Shown here: positions 28,546 through 38,152 of the stretch, piece after piece | Position numbering within the stretch: the stretch's first letter is position 1 | Layout of the letters: each line of letters begins with the position of its first letter | NCBI RefSeq assembly: GCF_000497045.1 | Contig: NW_015961965.1 | Span: forward strand, 314,779 to 378,778 | Length of the DNA stretch: 64,000 nucleotides | DNA from: Kalmanozyma brasiliensis GHG001 | Taxonomy: Eukaryota; Basidiomycota; Ustilaginomycetes; Ustilaginales | Direction: 5' to 3' | The notes under the pieces: model-generated | The model's input: the letters and a program-made list of their open reading frames with translations, nothing else | Told to the model about the DNA's origin: nothing | The model's database searches: none | Made by a program: the position numbers and the translations under genes

Positions 28546-31380
28546 ATGAACGGCGGAGGCAGCGCTGCTGCTGGTGCGGGTGCCGCAGACGCCGGAGCTG
28601 CTGCTTTTCAATCAGCCAGCTACCACAGCGGACACACCAATGGCGCTAACGGAGCAGCCACAACTGCTTCGTCTGGGCCTCAGAACTACACAGCAATGGC
28701 CACCGCAGCATCGTCTCAACCACCGCCTTCCACATCGATACCGTCAGGTGCAGGAGCAGAAGAAGCTCAATGGTCGCTCAAGGACATCTTCTGGCGAGGA
28801 CGCGAGTGCAAGATCATCACACAAAATCAGAACGGACCCTGCTCACTCATCGCTCTCTGCAACATCTTGCTACTGCGGGGAGAGCTCCAGATCACGCCGC
28901 CAGATCGACCCGTGGTGAGCTACAGCTATCTCAGTCAGCTCCTCGCCGAACACCTGCTCACCAAAGTCGGAACGGAAGGATTCGGAGGCGAAGGACTGGA
29001 AGCAGCGCTTAGCACCCTGCCTCGAACGCAGTATGGTCTGGACGTGGATGTCGGGTTCAACTCGATCACGTCTTTTGCTGCGACGGCGGCTAACGATGGG
29101 GGTGCGGGAGAGCTGGCTCTGTTCAGGCTGTGCGGCGTACCTCTGGTGCATGGATGGCTTCCGGATCCTGCAGATGCACCGACCTTTCAAGCGGTGCAGG
29201 CGGCCGGTAGCTACAACAAGGCTACCGACATTCTTGTGCGCGGTGACGAGATCGCGGAGGGTGCCGTCGTACGCGATCGCGGAGTCGGTCTGCTGGCAGC
29301 AAAGCTGGCGAGCGAGTCGTCGGCCTCAAACGGCAAGCAGCCCGAACGTCAGGCTTGGTCAGACGAGCAAAGGACCACAGTGCGTCAGGCACTCGCTCTC
29401 CAGTCGTTCCTCGAGACGCAATCGACCCAGCTCACGTACCATGGCCTCTTCGTCTTGGCCCAAGAGATCCCAGCTGGACAGCCAGTCGCTCTCTTCCGCA
29501 ACTCGCACCTGTCGGTGCTATACAAGCGACTGCCTAACGAAGGCACAGACGTAGCGGCTGACGGAGCGACACAGCCACCACCGACGCTATTCACGCTGGC
29601 AACCGACGCGAGCTTCTTGATGGAGGACGAGATCGTCTGGGAGAGCCTGGTGGATGTCGACGGTGCAAGCAGCGAGTTCTACGACGGCAAGTTCCACAAG
29701 TCGACCATGCGGCAAGGAGACTATGTCGGACGCGATGCAGATGGTCTCGGAGGACCTGGGGGAGGCGCGGGTCTCCAGCAGAATGAAGATGCAGACTACG
29801 CGCTGGCGATGCAGATATATCACAACGACCAGGATCGACTCGAGCGACAGCAGAGGAGACGAGACCGACGATCTCAGCAAGTATCTCAGCAAGGATTGGC
29901 GCAAGGTCAACGCAGCAGCATGGCGCCTGCTCCTCAGCCAGCGTTTGAGGCGCCGAACGAGGTGTTCACCACGATGCGCTACGAGGTGAACGCAAAGCAA
30001 GAAGAAGGAGATGCGCTGGTAGTGTCGACCTTGATCCCTGCACGCCTTCGCATCGACCACGCAGGACTGCTCAATGGTCTGCAGAATCTGTCACTTGGTG
30101 AAGCAGGTGCTTCTCAGACGGTGCCGACCAGCCAATCAACAAACCCATTCCTGAACGCCACCGAGTCGGCCGCGATCGCGCCTCCAGCATCCCACCCGAC
30201 CAATCCCTTCCTCACCAGCGCTGCACCCCCGATCAAGCATCGACTGTACCATCATGTACCTCTGCTGGATCAGCACCTGGAGCGTCTCAAGACATCGGCG
30301 GGCGCCATGTGCCGTGCGTACTCTGCTGTCTGGTCCATGCCGCTGCTGGAACAAGAACGGTCGCTGCAACCAGAGCGGATTCTGGAAGCCATCGAGGCGA
30401 GTCTGGCCTCTTCCGAGGTCGGAAACGCGACGCAGGGCCAGGTCAAGGGCATCCGAGTGGCAATCTCAAGGGACGGAGGGATCCGTGTCACGCAGCGCAA
30501 CATCACACCTTTCCCAAGCACCCTCGACGACGGTCTCAGCACAACACGCCCACCCAGTGTTCGACTCGACTTTATGCCGACACGCGTGCGCACGATGGAC
30601 TTGGAGCCGATTGTGTTCAACAAGACGGACGCACGTGGATTCTACGAGGCTGCCAAGCAGCGAGTTGGTGCGGACCCAAGTGTGCTCAGCGGAGTGCGCG
30701 AGACGGACGACAGATGCTTTGATGTGATTCTGTGGAACGACGAGCAGACGGAGATGCTAGAAGAAGCTAGCTCTGTGACTGCGCCGACCCGGCTGGTGAC
30801 CGAGTCGAGTCTGGCCAACGTGCTTGTCGAGCAGGTCTCCCCGGCAGGAGTTCAATCGCGCTTTGTAACTCCGCGCACATCGACAGGCATGCTCGACGGC
30901 CTCTTGCGCCGCTGGCTGGTCAACAAAGGGCTGGTGGAAGAAGCCGACGTCGAGCTGGACGAGCTTGTTCGTCAAGTGCGCGAGGGCTCTGCGCACATCT
31001 GGCTCTGCAACTCGCTGCGCGGCGTGTGGCGAGTCGACTTGGCCGACCCACCTCGTATCGGCGCTGCGGGTATCAATGCAAACGCAACCGGGAGCAGCGC
31101 CAGTCGAGTCAAGAAGACGCGCTTCTCGTCGTTTGTCAGGGGCGCATCCTACAAGAACGCACACAACGGCGCAGCAACAACGGCAGCACCTTCAGGAAGC
31201 GCAGTAGCGCCTCCGCCAGCAGCACCCTATCAGCCAGAGACAGTCCACAATCAGGTGCAAGACGATCTGTATGGTCACAAGCAGGACGGCAGCAACAGCA
31301 GCGGCAAGGGTCTCAACAAGCTCAAAGGCAAAAAGACAAAGGCGGGCAAGGACGACAAGAAGGACTGCCTCGTCATGTGA
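28546..31380 (+). CDS. MINDY deubiquitinase with inserted aminodeoxychorismate lyase domain and CaaX box
   Basis: A 944-residue intronless frame combining two enzymes. Residues about 75-400 are a MINDY (FAM63) deubiquitinase, which trims Lys48-linked ubiquitin chains. The active site QNQNGPCSLIALCN has Gln93 and Cys99, and FRNSHLS has His321. A ubiquitin-binding MIU-like helix follows (EDADYALAMQIYHNDQD, near 420). Residues about 467-835 match class IV PLP enzymes of the ABZ2/4-amino-4-deoxychorismate lyase type, which make p-aminobenzoate for folate. Matches are EVFTTMRYEV, then FNKTDARGFYEAA with the expected PLP lysine Lys693, FDVILWND, VTESSLANVLVEQ and WLCNSLRGVWRVDL. The last 110 residues return to a Lys-rich linker ending C-L-V-M, a farnesylation-type CaaX box as in animal MINDY-1/2. 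So the lyase sits between the MIU and the lipid anchor. The domain calls come from motif memory. Membrane tethering of the lyase is inference. Confidence 0.8.
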   Translation: MNGGGSAAAGAGAADAGAAAFQSASYHSGHTNGANGAATTASSGPQNYTAMATAASSQPPPSTSIPSGAGAEEAQWSLKDIFWRGRECKIITQNQNGPCSLIALCNILLLRGELQITPPDRPVVSYSYLSQLLAEHLLTKVGTEGFGGEGLEAALSTLPRTQYGLDVDVGFNSITSFAATAANDGGAGELALFRLCGVPLVHGWLPDPADAPTFQAVQAAGSYNKATDILVRGDEIAEGAVVRDRGVGLLAAKLASESSASNGKQPERQAWSDEQRTTVRQALALQSFLETQSTQLTYHGLFVLAQEIPAGQPVALFRNSHLSVLYKRLPNEGTDVAADGATQPPPTLFTLATDASFLMEDEIVWESLVDVDGASSEFYDGKFHKSTMRQGDYVGRDADGLGGPGGGAGLQQNEDADYALAMQIYHNDQDRLERQQRRRDRRSQQVSQQGLAQGQRSSMAPAPQPAFEAPNEVFTTMRYEVNAKQEEGDALVVSTLIPARLRIDHAGLLNGLQNLSLGEAGASQTVPTSQSTNPFLNATESAAIAPPASHPTNPFLTSAAPPIKHRLYHHVPLLDQHLERLKTSAGAMCRAYSAVWSMPLLEQERSLQPERILEAIEASLASSEVGNATQGQVKGIRVAISRDGGIRVTQRNITPFPSTLDDGLSTTRPPSVRLDFMPTRVRTMDLEPIVFNKTDARGFYEAAKQRVGADPSVLSGVRETDDRCFDVILWNDEQTEMLEEASSVTAPTRLVTESSLANVLVEQVSPAGVQSRFVTPRTSTGMLDGLLRRWLVNKGLVEEADVELDELVRQVREGSAHIWLCNSLRGVWRVDLADPPRIGAAGINANATGSSASRVKKTRFSSFVRGASYKNAHNGAATTAAPSGSAVAPPPAAPYQPETVHNQVQDDLYGHKQDGSNSSGKGLNKLKGKKTKAGKDDKKDCLVM

Positions 31381-32274
31381 AGCGAAGTCGGTCGAAGGCT
31401 GTTCTACAATGTGATTCAGTCTTGGCAGCGCAGATGCCAGCCTTGACGTTGACTAACTTCTGATGTGATGAGAAAAGCTTGACGAGCAAGAGCTTAACGG
31501 TGCAGAGGTTGCTCATGTCCGTGCGAGGCCTGTCCTTGGACGTTTGAAAGGTGTTGGACCCTGAATCGGTCGCCTCGACTGAAATTTTTAGAGCGTTCTT
31601 GGACGCGAGGTGGGGCTTATCGCGTAAAGTGACGATGATGAGAAGATGTGATGCTCTTTGACGAATCACAGTGATATCAAAGAACAACAAGATTGGCTCA
31701 GCCTTTGAGATGAAGAGCTCGGCGCTGCTCCTTTTGTCTTCTGCCCACCATCACATCGCCCACTCCCACTTTGCGTGTGCTGGCAGCGCTGGTCGCTGCT
31801 AAGCTCATCGTTGATTCATCCCGCCCACCGTGCATCTTCTCCCACCACGCTCCGCTTTGTCTTCAGCCGCGACAAGACCGGCCACTTGCTCTGGATAGAT
31901 CCATAGAACTTCGCCCCTTCATTCGGAACATTGACTCGCTGCGGACTGTCATGCATCGAGCTGCAAGACCTCCCTCCTCCCTCCTTCGCACACGGACTCT
32001 CTCCTTGGAACATGCACGGACACCTCGAGCATCATATATAGACGGATCAAACTTCGTCAACTCCTCATAGACTGCGTAACCCCTTCTTCTTGTCAAAACG
32101 GCTAGCTTGAGCCGACAGAGATGCTCACCATTCAGCATTCTGACTCAGCTCCGACCCCTGCGGCAATGCCTTCCCCCGTCTTTTAGAGCTCGCGACGGAG
32201 AGATCAAACCACAGAGAACACGACAGGACAGCTAGACTACACATCAATCGGTGGCGTCTGACCCTGCCTACACA
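31381..32274. other. Intergenic region upstream of the RNA-dependent RNA polymerase
   Basis: About 0.9 kb without a supported gene. It has a TATA-like ATATATA at 32034-32040, 235 bp before the polymerase ATG. A 99-codon frame at 31771-32070 has no similarity I can recognise. Confidence 0.45.
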
Positions 32275-35200
32275 ATGGAGATCCTCGTCCAGCAAATCAA
32301 TCCTTGGGTCACCGAGCAAGACCTCTACAATCGCATCGCCACCGCGCTCCACACTCCGCCAGTCCGTCTACCAGGCGATGGTCTAACCAACTTCCGACTC
32401 TTGTTGCCCAAGACCGGCCGCGATCGACACAAAGGCTTTGCTTTCGTCACCATCGCAGAGACCTCGACAGCTTCCGCCTTCCTTCAATACTACTCTGGCA
32501 AGACAGGCAGACCCCTCGACATAGTTCGAGACGGCAAGTACAACGCGCTCAAACTCATCTCCAACGGTTTCGGTGCTGAGCGGGTGGTCCAAGACATTCT
32601 ACGCCACTCCTTCGAGACGTGGGAGGAGAGACAGAGACGGCTCCGAGGCGATCCCGCTCAGAGCAGCGACGAAGACGACGTTCAGCACCACGCCTTGCTC
32701 GCCAGAGTGGTCGATCCCACCGAGCCTAGGCCTGTGCATCGCGCCAATGTCGCTTACGCCGTATCCGCACGCACCGAGCCCACCCGCGTAGTCTCCAGTC
32801 GTCCGCACACGCGCAGAGCCGTCGAGCCGCCTCAGAGCGACGGAGCTTGGAACAAAGTCGAATTTGGCGTCATCTGCGAAGACGGCAAGTTCTCCATCGA
32901 GGACTTTGATCGCCTCTTGACTCCATTGCCATCGGGTTTTGACGTCAAAGCCCAAGTTCTTTACTTTGGCAACAAGAAGAATGCGATCCGCATTCTCTTC
33001 AACAACATCGTCGCCTGGTCCATTGATCGTGACCACAATGCGCTCGCTTTCGAGCTCGAGGATCCCGCTACGTTCATCCTGGATGGTCGAAATAGTACCT
33101 CGTTTGACTTCATCGAGACAATCCTCCATCCCGACTGGGACTTTCTCGCTCAAAGAGAACGCAAGCACTATCGCATCCCAAGTATCGCTTGCCACTTCCG
33201 CGTCTCCTTCGTCTCCACTCGTGATCTCGACTGGTTCTGTCTCGAAGCGCGTCCCTTTCTCAAGCGTGCTGGCAATCCACGCCACTCCCCTCGCCCCATC
33301 GTGCGGCGTAATCTGACCGACCCCGAATACTATAAAGCAGCAGCAGTGTTCTACGCGACACTGGACATCAAAGTCGCCTACCAATTCGAAAAGCTCTTCC
33401 GCAATGCGCTCTATTCGCCTACTGTCCTCGAGACCCTCAAGTCGAACACACGCCGTCTCATCAAGCTCTACAGCGTCGACTTCGCGGCCCGAGTGCTCGA
33501 AAGCCTTGCCGCCACCTCGCGCCAGGTACAGGTCCGCGAGCGCAACACGAAGTGTCTTCTAGCTTCCACCAAGCTGCAAGAGCGTATCCATGCCGAAGAA
33601 GAGCGTCTCAAGCGCTACGACGCAAAAGAGATCGCCACGCTCGACGACATAGCTATGACCACCGCTGTGGCCCAGGTCTTTCATGTCACCGTCACACCAA
33701 CACGGATTCTCCTCGAAGGCCCTTTCATGGACGCCTCCAATCGTGTTCTCCGCCTCTTTCCCGAATTCGGCAGCCACTTCTTGCGAGTCGCCTTCTCCGA
33801 TGAGGACGGCGACCGCTTCCCCGTCTCTCGACTCGATCTCGACGGCGTCGACAGCGAATCGTTCGTGCACGAGCGGATCGGGACCACACTCAAGTGCGGC
33901 ATCACCATCGCTGGTCGTCACTACAGCTTACTCGCTTGGTCGGGCTCTGGTCTTGGCAGTCACCACTGCTGGTTCGTCACGCCCTTCACAGACAAGAAAG
34001 GCAAGCCGTGGGATGCTGAGCGTATTCGCCAGTCGCTCGGTAACTTCAGTCGAGTCGAAAAGCAACCGGCTCGCTTTGGCGCACGTCTCTCGCAGGCTTT
34101 CAGTGCCACATCGTCCACCATCCGCATCAAAGACGAGTGGATCAAGATCATCCGAGACGACTACAGCGACGCACGCATGCCGTCCGACGGGCGCCGTCAA
34201 GGAGATTTCTACCTGCTCACTGACGGTGTAGGTCAGATCTCGCGTGCGCTGCTCAACGACATTTGGCGAGAGCTGTGCACAGTCAAGAACATGCGTCGCG
34301 AATGGCACCTGTCGCAGGAGGATCCAGCACGCATTCCCTCTGCCATCCAGTTCCGCTGCGGGGGTGCGAAGGGCGTCCTCTGCCTCAATCCGAAACTGAC
34401 AGGCAAACAGATGATCGTGCGAGAGAGCATGATCAAGTTTTCTGCTCCCGAGCATCGCGATCTGGAGGTGGCTGCGACTTCCTTCTCCGCTCTGCCAGCC
34501 CGTCTCAATCGTCCACTCATCAACGCACTCGAGGATCTTGGCGTCAAGGCACCGGTGTTCTTGTCACTGCAACACAAGGCGGTCGAGAATGCTCAATCGG
34601 CCCGCAGATGCTTCAAGCGTGCGTCCAAGCTGATGGGCTCGTTTGCTCTCAGCGACACTGCGGAGATGAACCGGCTCTTCCGTCGCCTCGAAAGCCTGGT
34701 CGGTGTTCAACCTGACAAGCTTCACCCTGATGGCATCCTTAACCGGCTTTGTACAATCGTGATCGCCGCTGCTCTCGGCGATCTCAAGCGCAAGGCGAGA
34801 ATTCCCGTTGATGGCAGTACTCTTATTAGTGTCGTGGACGAATTTGGGTATCTGGCGCGAGGCCAGATCTTCGCCCAGGTCGACGACTACAACGACGGCA
34901 AGTTCACGGCTTTCCAAGGTCAAGTCATGATCGGTCGAAGTCCAACGATTCACCCAGGTGATGTACGTGTGGTGACTGCGGTGGCGCCGCCTCCAGACCA
35001 CCCGCTTTGGCAGCTACGCAACGTCGTCGTGTTTAGCAAGAGCCCCACCGGTCGACCCCTCCAGTCGATGCTCAGCGGCGGCGACCTCGACGGCGACCTA
35101 TACACCATCTACCAAGATCCTCGTCTGTACCCGGAGCGAGTCATTTCGCCTGGACAGTATAAGACCGTGCCTCCTCGCTCACTGGCAAGGTCCTGCACTG

Positions 35201-36924
35201 CTGAAGATCTTGCCGACTTCTTTGTCGACTACATCATCAACGACCAGGTTGGCCTGGTATCGACCTTCCATCTGCAAATCGCCGACAAGAGCGAGCTTCA
35301 CTCGCTCGATCCGGACTGCATCAAGCTGGCACAGCTGCATGCAAAGGCGGTGGACTACCGCAAAACGGGACAGGCAATCCCTCGCAAGGAAGTGCCCATG
35401 CCACCATTCAACTCGGCCCGACCGGACTTTCTGGCTCAACGACCGGCAGGCCCCAACATCTACGCAAGCCCGAGAGCGCTTGGTCAGCTCTACAGAGCGA
35501 TTCCGGAACAGGTCACGGACACTCCCTTCGGCACGCAACCTGCGTGGGCCAGGGGAGAGAGCAACCCGAGCGCGCTCACCAAAATCCTCAAGCAGCCGGG
35601 CAAGTCGGACGACATTCTGTCGATCCTATCGACGCTGGCGCAAAAATATTCCCAGATCGTGCCAGAGGGACTGAGACTGGTGCAGATGCAGGAGCATTTC
35701 CGACCGCTTCTCGAGACATTCGTCTTCGAGCTGAGCAAGCTGGCCGCATGGATCCCAGAAAGCAGAACCGAGACGGAATGGCTAAGCGAGGAAGAGATTT
35801 TGATCGGCACACAGGTCATGGCGTGCAAGGCGAAACAGCTGAAAAGACGACAGGAAAGGTTGACCTCGTCTACGGCGGAGCTGTTCCCGATCCTGAGGGC
35901 GCAACTGCAGCTCATTGCGGGTAACGATAGCGTCGAGACAGGAACGATCCGACCAGACACGCGCAAAGGGCCGACCAAGAACATCACGGGCAGGTCGCAG
36001 ACTGGCATCCCCGGGAAAGAAATATCGGACACCTTGCACTTCACTGGCTATGCGCAGGTCGTCCCTGCGGAGCCTCGACCAAGGCCCAAGCCGAGGATCG
36101 TGGTGGTCGATGGTGAGAGAGTGGTGCTGCGCGAGCGACCTGATCCCAACGGCAGTCCATCGCCTTGGTCCGATGACTCGGACAGCGAATACGGCGAGTA
36201 CTACGACATTGTGGAACGGGTGAATCGAGCACGCGAAAAGTACGTCGACGACTGTCTGCGAAGGGGAGACGCGAAGAAGAAGGCCGAAGCCGCTGCTGCT
36301 GCGGCTGCCTCGTCGTCTCGCTCCAACGGCAACGGCAATGGACATCGAAATGGCGCCACGAACGGGAACGGTCACAGTGCCAACGGACAGCAGCCGGAAA
36401 GACGAGTCGTCGTCGGCATTGACCATGCTCGCTCGAACGGCACCGCCAACACCAACGGTCGCGGCAAAGGCAAGGGAAAGGGCAAGGCCAAGGCGAACGG
36501 AACCAGCAACGGCTACAACTACGGCTCGAGCAACGGCCCTTCGCACACCAACGGCTGTAGCAACGGCACTTCGCAAACCAACGGCGCCGCCAATGGCAAG
36601 TCCAAGACAAACGGCACCTCCAACCACAACTCAAAGGGCAAGAACCGCGCCATCGCGTGCACCGACCCAGAACTTTACCAGCTCATGTACGATTCCGACG
36701 ACTCGGACTACGGCATGGAGCGTCACTACTCGGGTCGCATGTCGGCCGACGACCTGGCTCGGCGCAAACGACGCAAGGAGCTGCGCTATCTGTACTCTGC
36801 ATGCTATCTGGGCGCCACCGAGGCGAGTGTGCGCAGCTTCGGCGGGAATACGTTTGCGGTGGTCGCGCTCGGATGCCTGCTGGAGCTGATCGAGGAACAT
36901 CAGTCGAATGGACGACTGTTTTGA
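32275..36924 (+). CDS. RNA-dependent RNA polymerase (RNAi type, QDE-1/Rdr1 family)
   Basis: 1549 residues from the first ATG; the frame is open a little further upstream only from a GTG. It copies single-stranded RNA into dsRNA that Dicer cuts into small RNAs. The N-terminus (1-100) looks like an RRM (GFAFVTI as RNP1-like strand). The cellular RdRP core spans about 330-1150. Its catalytic loop DLDGD at 937-941, with Asp937, Asp939 and Asp941, lies within SMLSGGDLDGDLYTIYQDP. Other family blocks are LTDGVGQISRALLNDIW, QFRCGGAKGVL and FGYLARGQIFAQVDDY. Residues about 1337-1458 are a low-complexity Asn-Gly-Thr-Lys-rich insertion. The conserved helical tail (LRYLYSACYLGATEASVRSFGG) follows it. 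All catalytic residues are present, so the gene looks functional. U. maydis is known to lack RNAi genes; some other smuts keep them. Confidence 0.93.
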   Translation: MEILVQQINPWVTEQDLYNRIATALHTPPVRLPGDGLTNFRLLLPKTGRDRHKGFAFVTIAETSTASAFLQYYSGKTGRPLDIVRDGKYNALKLISNGFGAERVVQDILRHSFETWEERQRRLRGDPAQSSDEDDVQHHALLARVVDPTEPRPVHRANVAYAVSARTEPTRVVSSRPHTRRAVEPPQSDGAWNKVEFGVICEDGKFSIEDFDRLLTPLPSGFDVKAQVLYFGNKKNAIRILFNNIVAWSIDRDHNALAFELEDPATFILDGRNSTSFDFIETILHPDWDFLAQRERKHYRIPSIACHFRVSFVSTRDLDWFCLEARPFLKRAGNPRHSPRPIVRRNLTDPEYYKAAAVFYATLDIKVAYQFEKLFRNALYSPTVLETLKSNTRRLIKLYSVDFAARVLESLAATSRQVQVRERNTKCLLASTKLQERIHAEEERLKRYDAKEIATLDDIAMTTAVAQVFHVTVTPTRILLEGPFMDASNRVLRLFPEFGSHFLRVAFSDEDGDRFPVSRLDLDGVDSESFVHERIGTTLKCGITIAGRHYSLLAWSGSGLGSHHCWFVTPFTDKKGKPWDAERIRQSLGNFSRVEKQPARFGARLSQAFSATSSTIRIKDEWIKIIRDDYSDARMPSDGRRQGDFYLLTDGVGQISRALLNDIWRELCTVKNMRREWHLSQEDPARIPSAIQFRCGGAKGVLCLNPKLTGKQMIVRESMIKFSAPEHRDLEVAATSFSALPARLNRPLINALEDLGVKAPVFLSLQHKAVENAQSARRCFKRASKLMGSFALSDTAEMNRLFRRLESLVGVQPDKLHPDGILNRLCTIVIAAALGDLKRKARIPVDGSTLISVVDEFGYLARGQIFAQVDDYNDGKFTAFQGQVMIGRSPTIHPGDVRVVTAVAPPPDHPLWQLRNVVVFSKSPTGRPLQSMLSGGDLDGDLYTIYQDPRLYPERVISPGQYKTVPPRSLARSCTAEDLADFFVDYIINDQVGLVSTFHLQIADKSELHSLDPDCIKLAQLHAKAVDYRKTGQAIPRKEVPMPPFNSARPDFLAQRPAGPNIYASPRALGQLYRAIPEQVTDTPFGTQPAWARGESNPSALTKILKQPGKSDDILSILSTLAQKYSQIVPEGLRLVQMQEHFRPLLETFVFELSKLAAWIPESRTETEWLSEEEILIGTQVMACKAKQLKRRQERLTSSTAELFPILRAQLQLIAGNDSVETGTIRPDTRKGPTKNITGRSQTGIPGKEISDTLHFTGYAQVVPAEPRPRPKPRIVVVDGERVVLRERPDPNGSPSPWSDDSDSEYGEYYDIVERVNRAREKYVDDCLRRGDAKKKAEAAAAAAASSSRSNGNGNGHRNGATNGNGHSANGQQPERRVVVGIDHARSNGTANTNGRGKGKGKGKAKANGTSNGYNYGSSNGPSHTNGCSNGTSQTNGAANGKSKTNGTSNHNSKGKNRAIACTDPELYQLMYDSDDSDYGMERHYSGRMSADDLARRKRRKELRYLYSACYLGATEASVRSFGGNTFAVVALGCLLELIEEHQSNGRLF

Positions 36925-37209
36925 AGACAACAAGGGCGAAGCATGCAATGCGATGCTTCATCTGAAACTAAATCTCGACTCTGTGAAAGGGACTCGAGCG
37001 ATAGACGTTGTGTCATGAGGCATGGCCCCCCAAATGAGGTTGTGGTGGGGACGGCGCAAAACTGGAGAGCAGCGCAGCGCAGCGCGGGTACGCGCATAGC
37101 TGCGCACAGGATTTGACTCGCGCCTCCTTGCTCTGTGCTTCTTACCTTCTCCTTCATCATCCTCTCCACGGTCGAGCTAGACCTTGTTCCAACCCAGCAA
37201 GCCGCCACG
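36925..37209. other. Short intergenic region after the polymerase
   Basis: 285 bp. It contains a GCGCAGCGCAGCGCGGG repeat-like GC block near 37070-37090. No gene seen. Confidence 0.4.
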
Positions 37210-37865
37210 ATGCAACAGAGCAGCAACTCAAGCTACCAATGCAGGTGCCACTTGATCCAGCTACCAGAGAATTACCCTGACATCGTTGACGACGGTCAAC
37301 TTGCGGCCGAGGGCCTGATAGACCACTTTTACGAACAGGGATGGATCCTCGAGCAAAAGTCTTTTGAGGAATACATCGACATCTACTGTACGGCGAAGGA
37401 ATGCCCCTTCAATATCAGGCTGTACAAGGTTTCCCGTGCCCACCGGAACATGTACGCCGTACTGTTGATGAACAACCGCCACCTTGGCGGCTCAGGACCG
37501 GCGGCTAGTTGCAAACGCGATCACTAACGCTCTCACAGCAACGATCCAGTCGTCAGGCGTCAATCTGATTGTCCATCTCCAAGCACATCAGCCGCCACCC
37601 TCCGCGCGCTGTCGCCTCCTCAAGAACACAAGCAAGCTGAAGGTGAGGTAGCAGAACGTCGCTCCATCACCTTTCCAGTCCGTTTCAAGTCCACGGACGA
37701 AATCCTTCAGCTCATCAGTCAAATGCAGGACAGAGACAGGGCTACCCTGTGCAAGCAGCTAGATCGTATGTCATCCTGAATCGGTTTTGCACGCGCGCTC
37801 AATGTCATCTCCATATTGTAGACATGACGACGATGAAAACAGATTGGTTGCGACTGAAACACTGA
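37210..37865 (+). CDS. Hypothetical small protein, three exons, possible zinc-finger
   Basis: Not recognised with confidence. Exon 1 starts at 37210 (CGCCACGATGC). Exon 2 begins at 37539 after an excellent branch/acceptor pair (CACTAAC, then CTCACAG) and ends at 37765 before GTATGT. Exon 3 is 37822-37865 after TTGTAG. The donor of intron 1 is uncertain; GTACGC (exon end 37451) and GTTGAT (37463) both keep phase and give 170 or 174 residues. The N-terminal half (LAAEGLIDHFYEQGWILEQ, then YCTAKECPFNIRLYKV) has the spacing of a FAR1/WRKY-GCM1-like zinc finger as found in MULE-type transposase-derived proteins. The ending HIS-x-HIS part is not clearly present. The second half is polar, with a helix ISQMQDRDRATLCKQLD. 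It may be a domesticated transposon fragment or a small regulator. Confidence 0.5.
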
Positions 37866-38152
37866 GACAGGAACTGCGGCGAAGAGCAAAGGCCAACACA
37901 TGCTGAGTCGATCACGAAGAGGATGCGTCTAACTTGAGAGATGCGCCATGCCCGATTTCTCGCGTCTGTGCGTCAGAAGAAGGCGTGGAAAGTGCCAGAA
38001 ACGGCGTTCTTCCAAAAAATCGAAGCTCGATTGCGTGTTCTTCTTGCGAGCAACACTTGACTTCTCACTCCCCACTGTTCATAAAGTGTTGGTCTCGTCA
38101 CCGCTCATTTGTTCCAACACACCACCACCATCCGATTGATCGAATTTCCAAG
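37866..38152. other. Intergenic region upstream of cyclophilin-40
   Basis: 287 bp. The frame of the next gene is open back to 37934, but the extra residues look like a translated 5' UTR and the family N-terminus starts at 38153. No other gene seen. Confidence 0.45.

Noticed and set aside
37934..38152. 73-residue N-terminal extension of cyclophilin-40
   Set aside because: The extra residues have no targeting character, and the family N-terminus begins at 38153 in a better start context.
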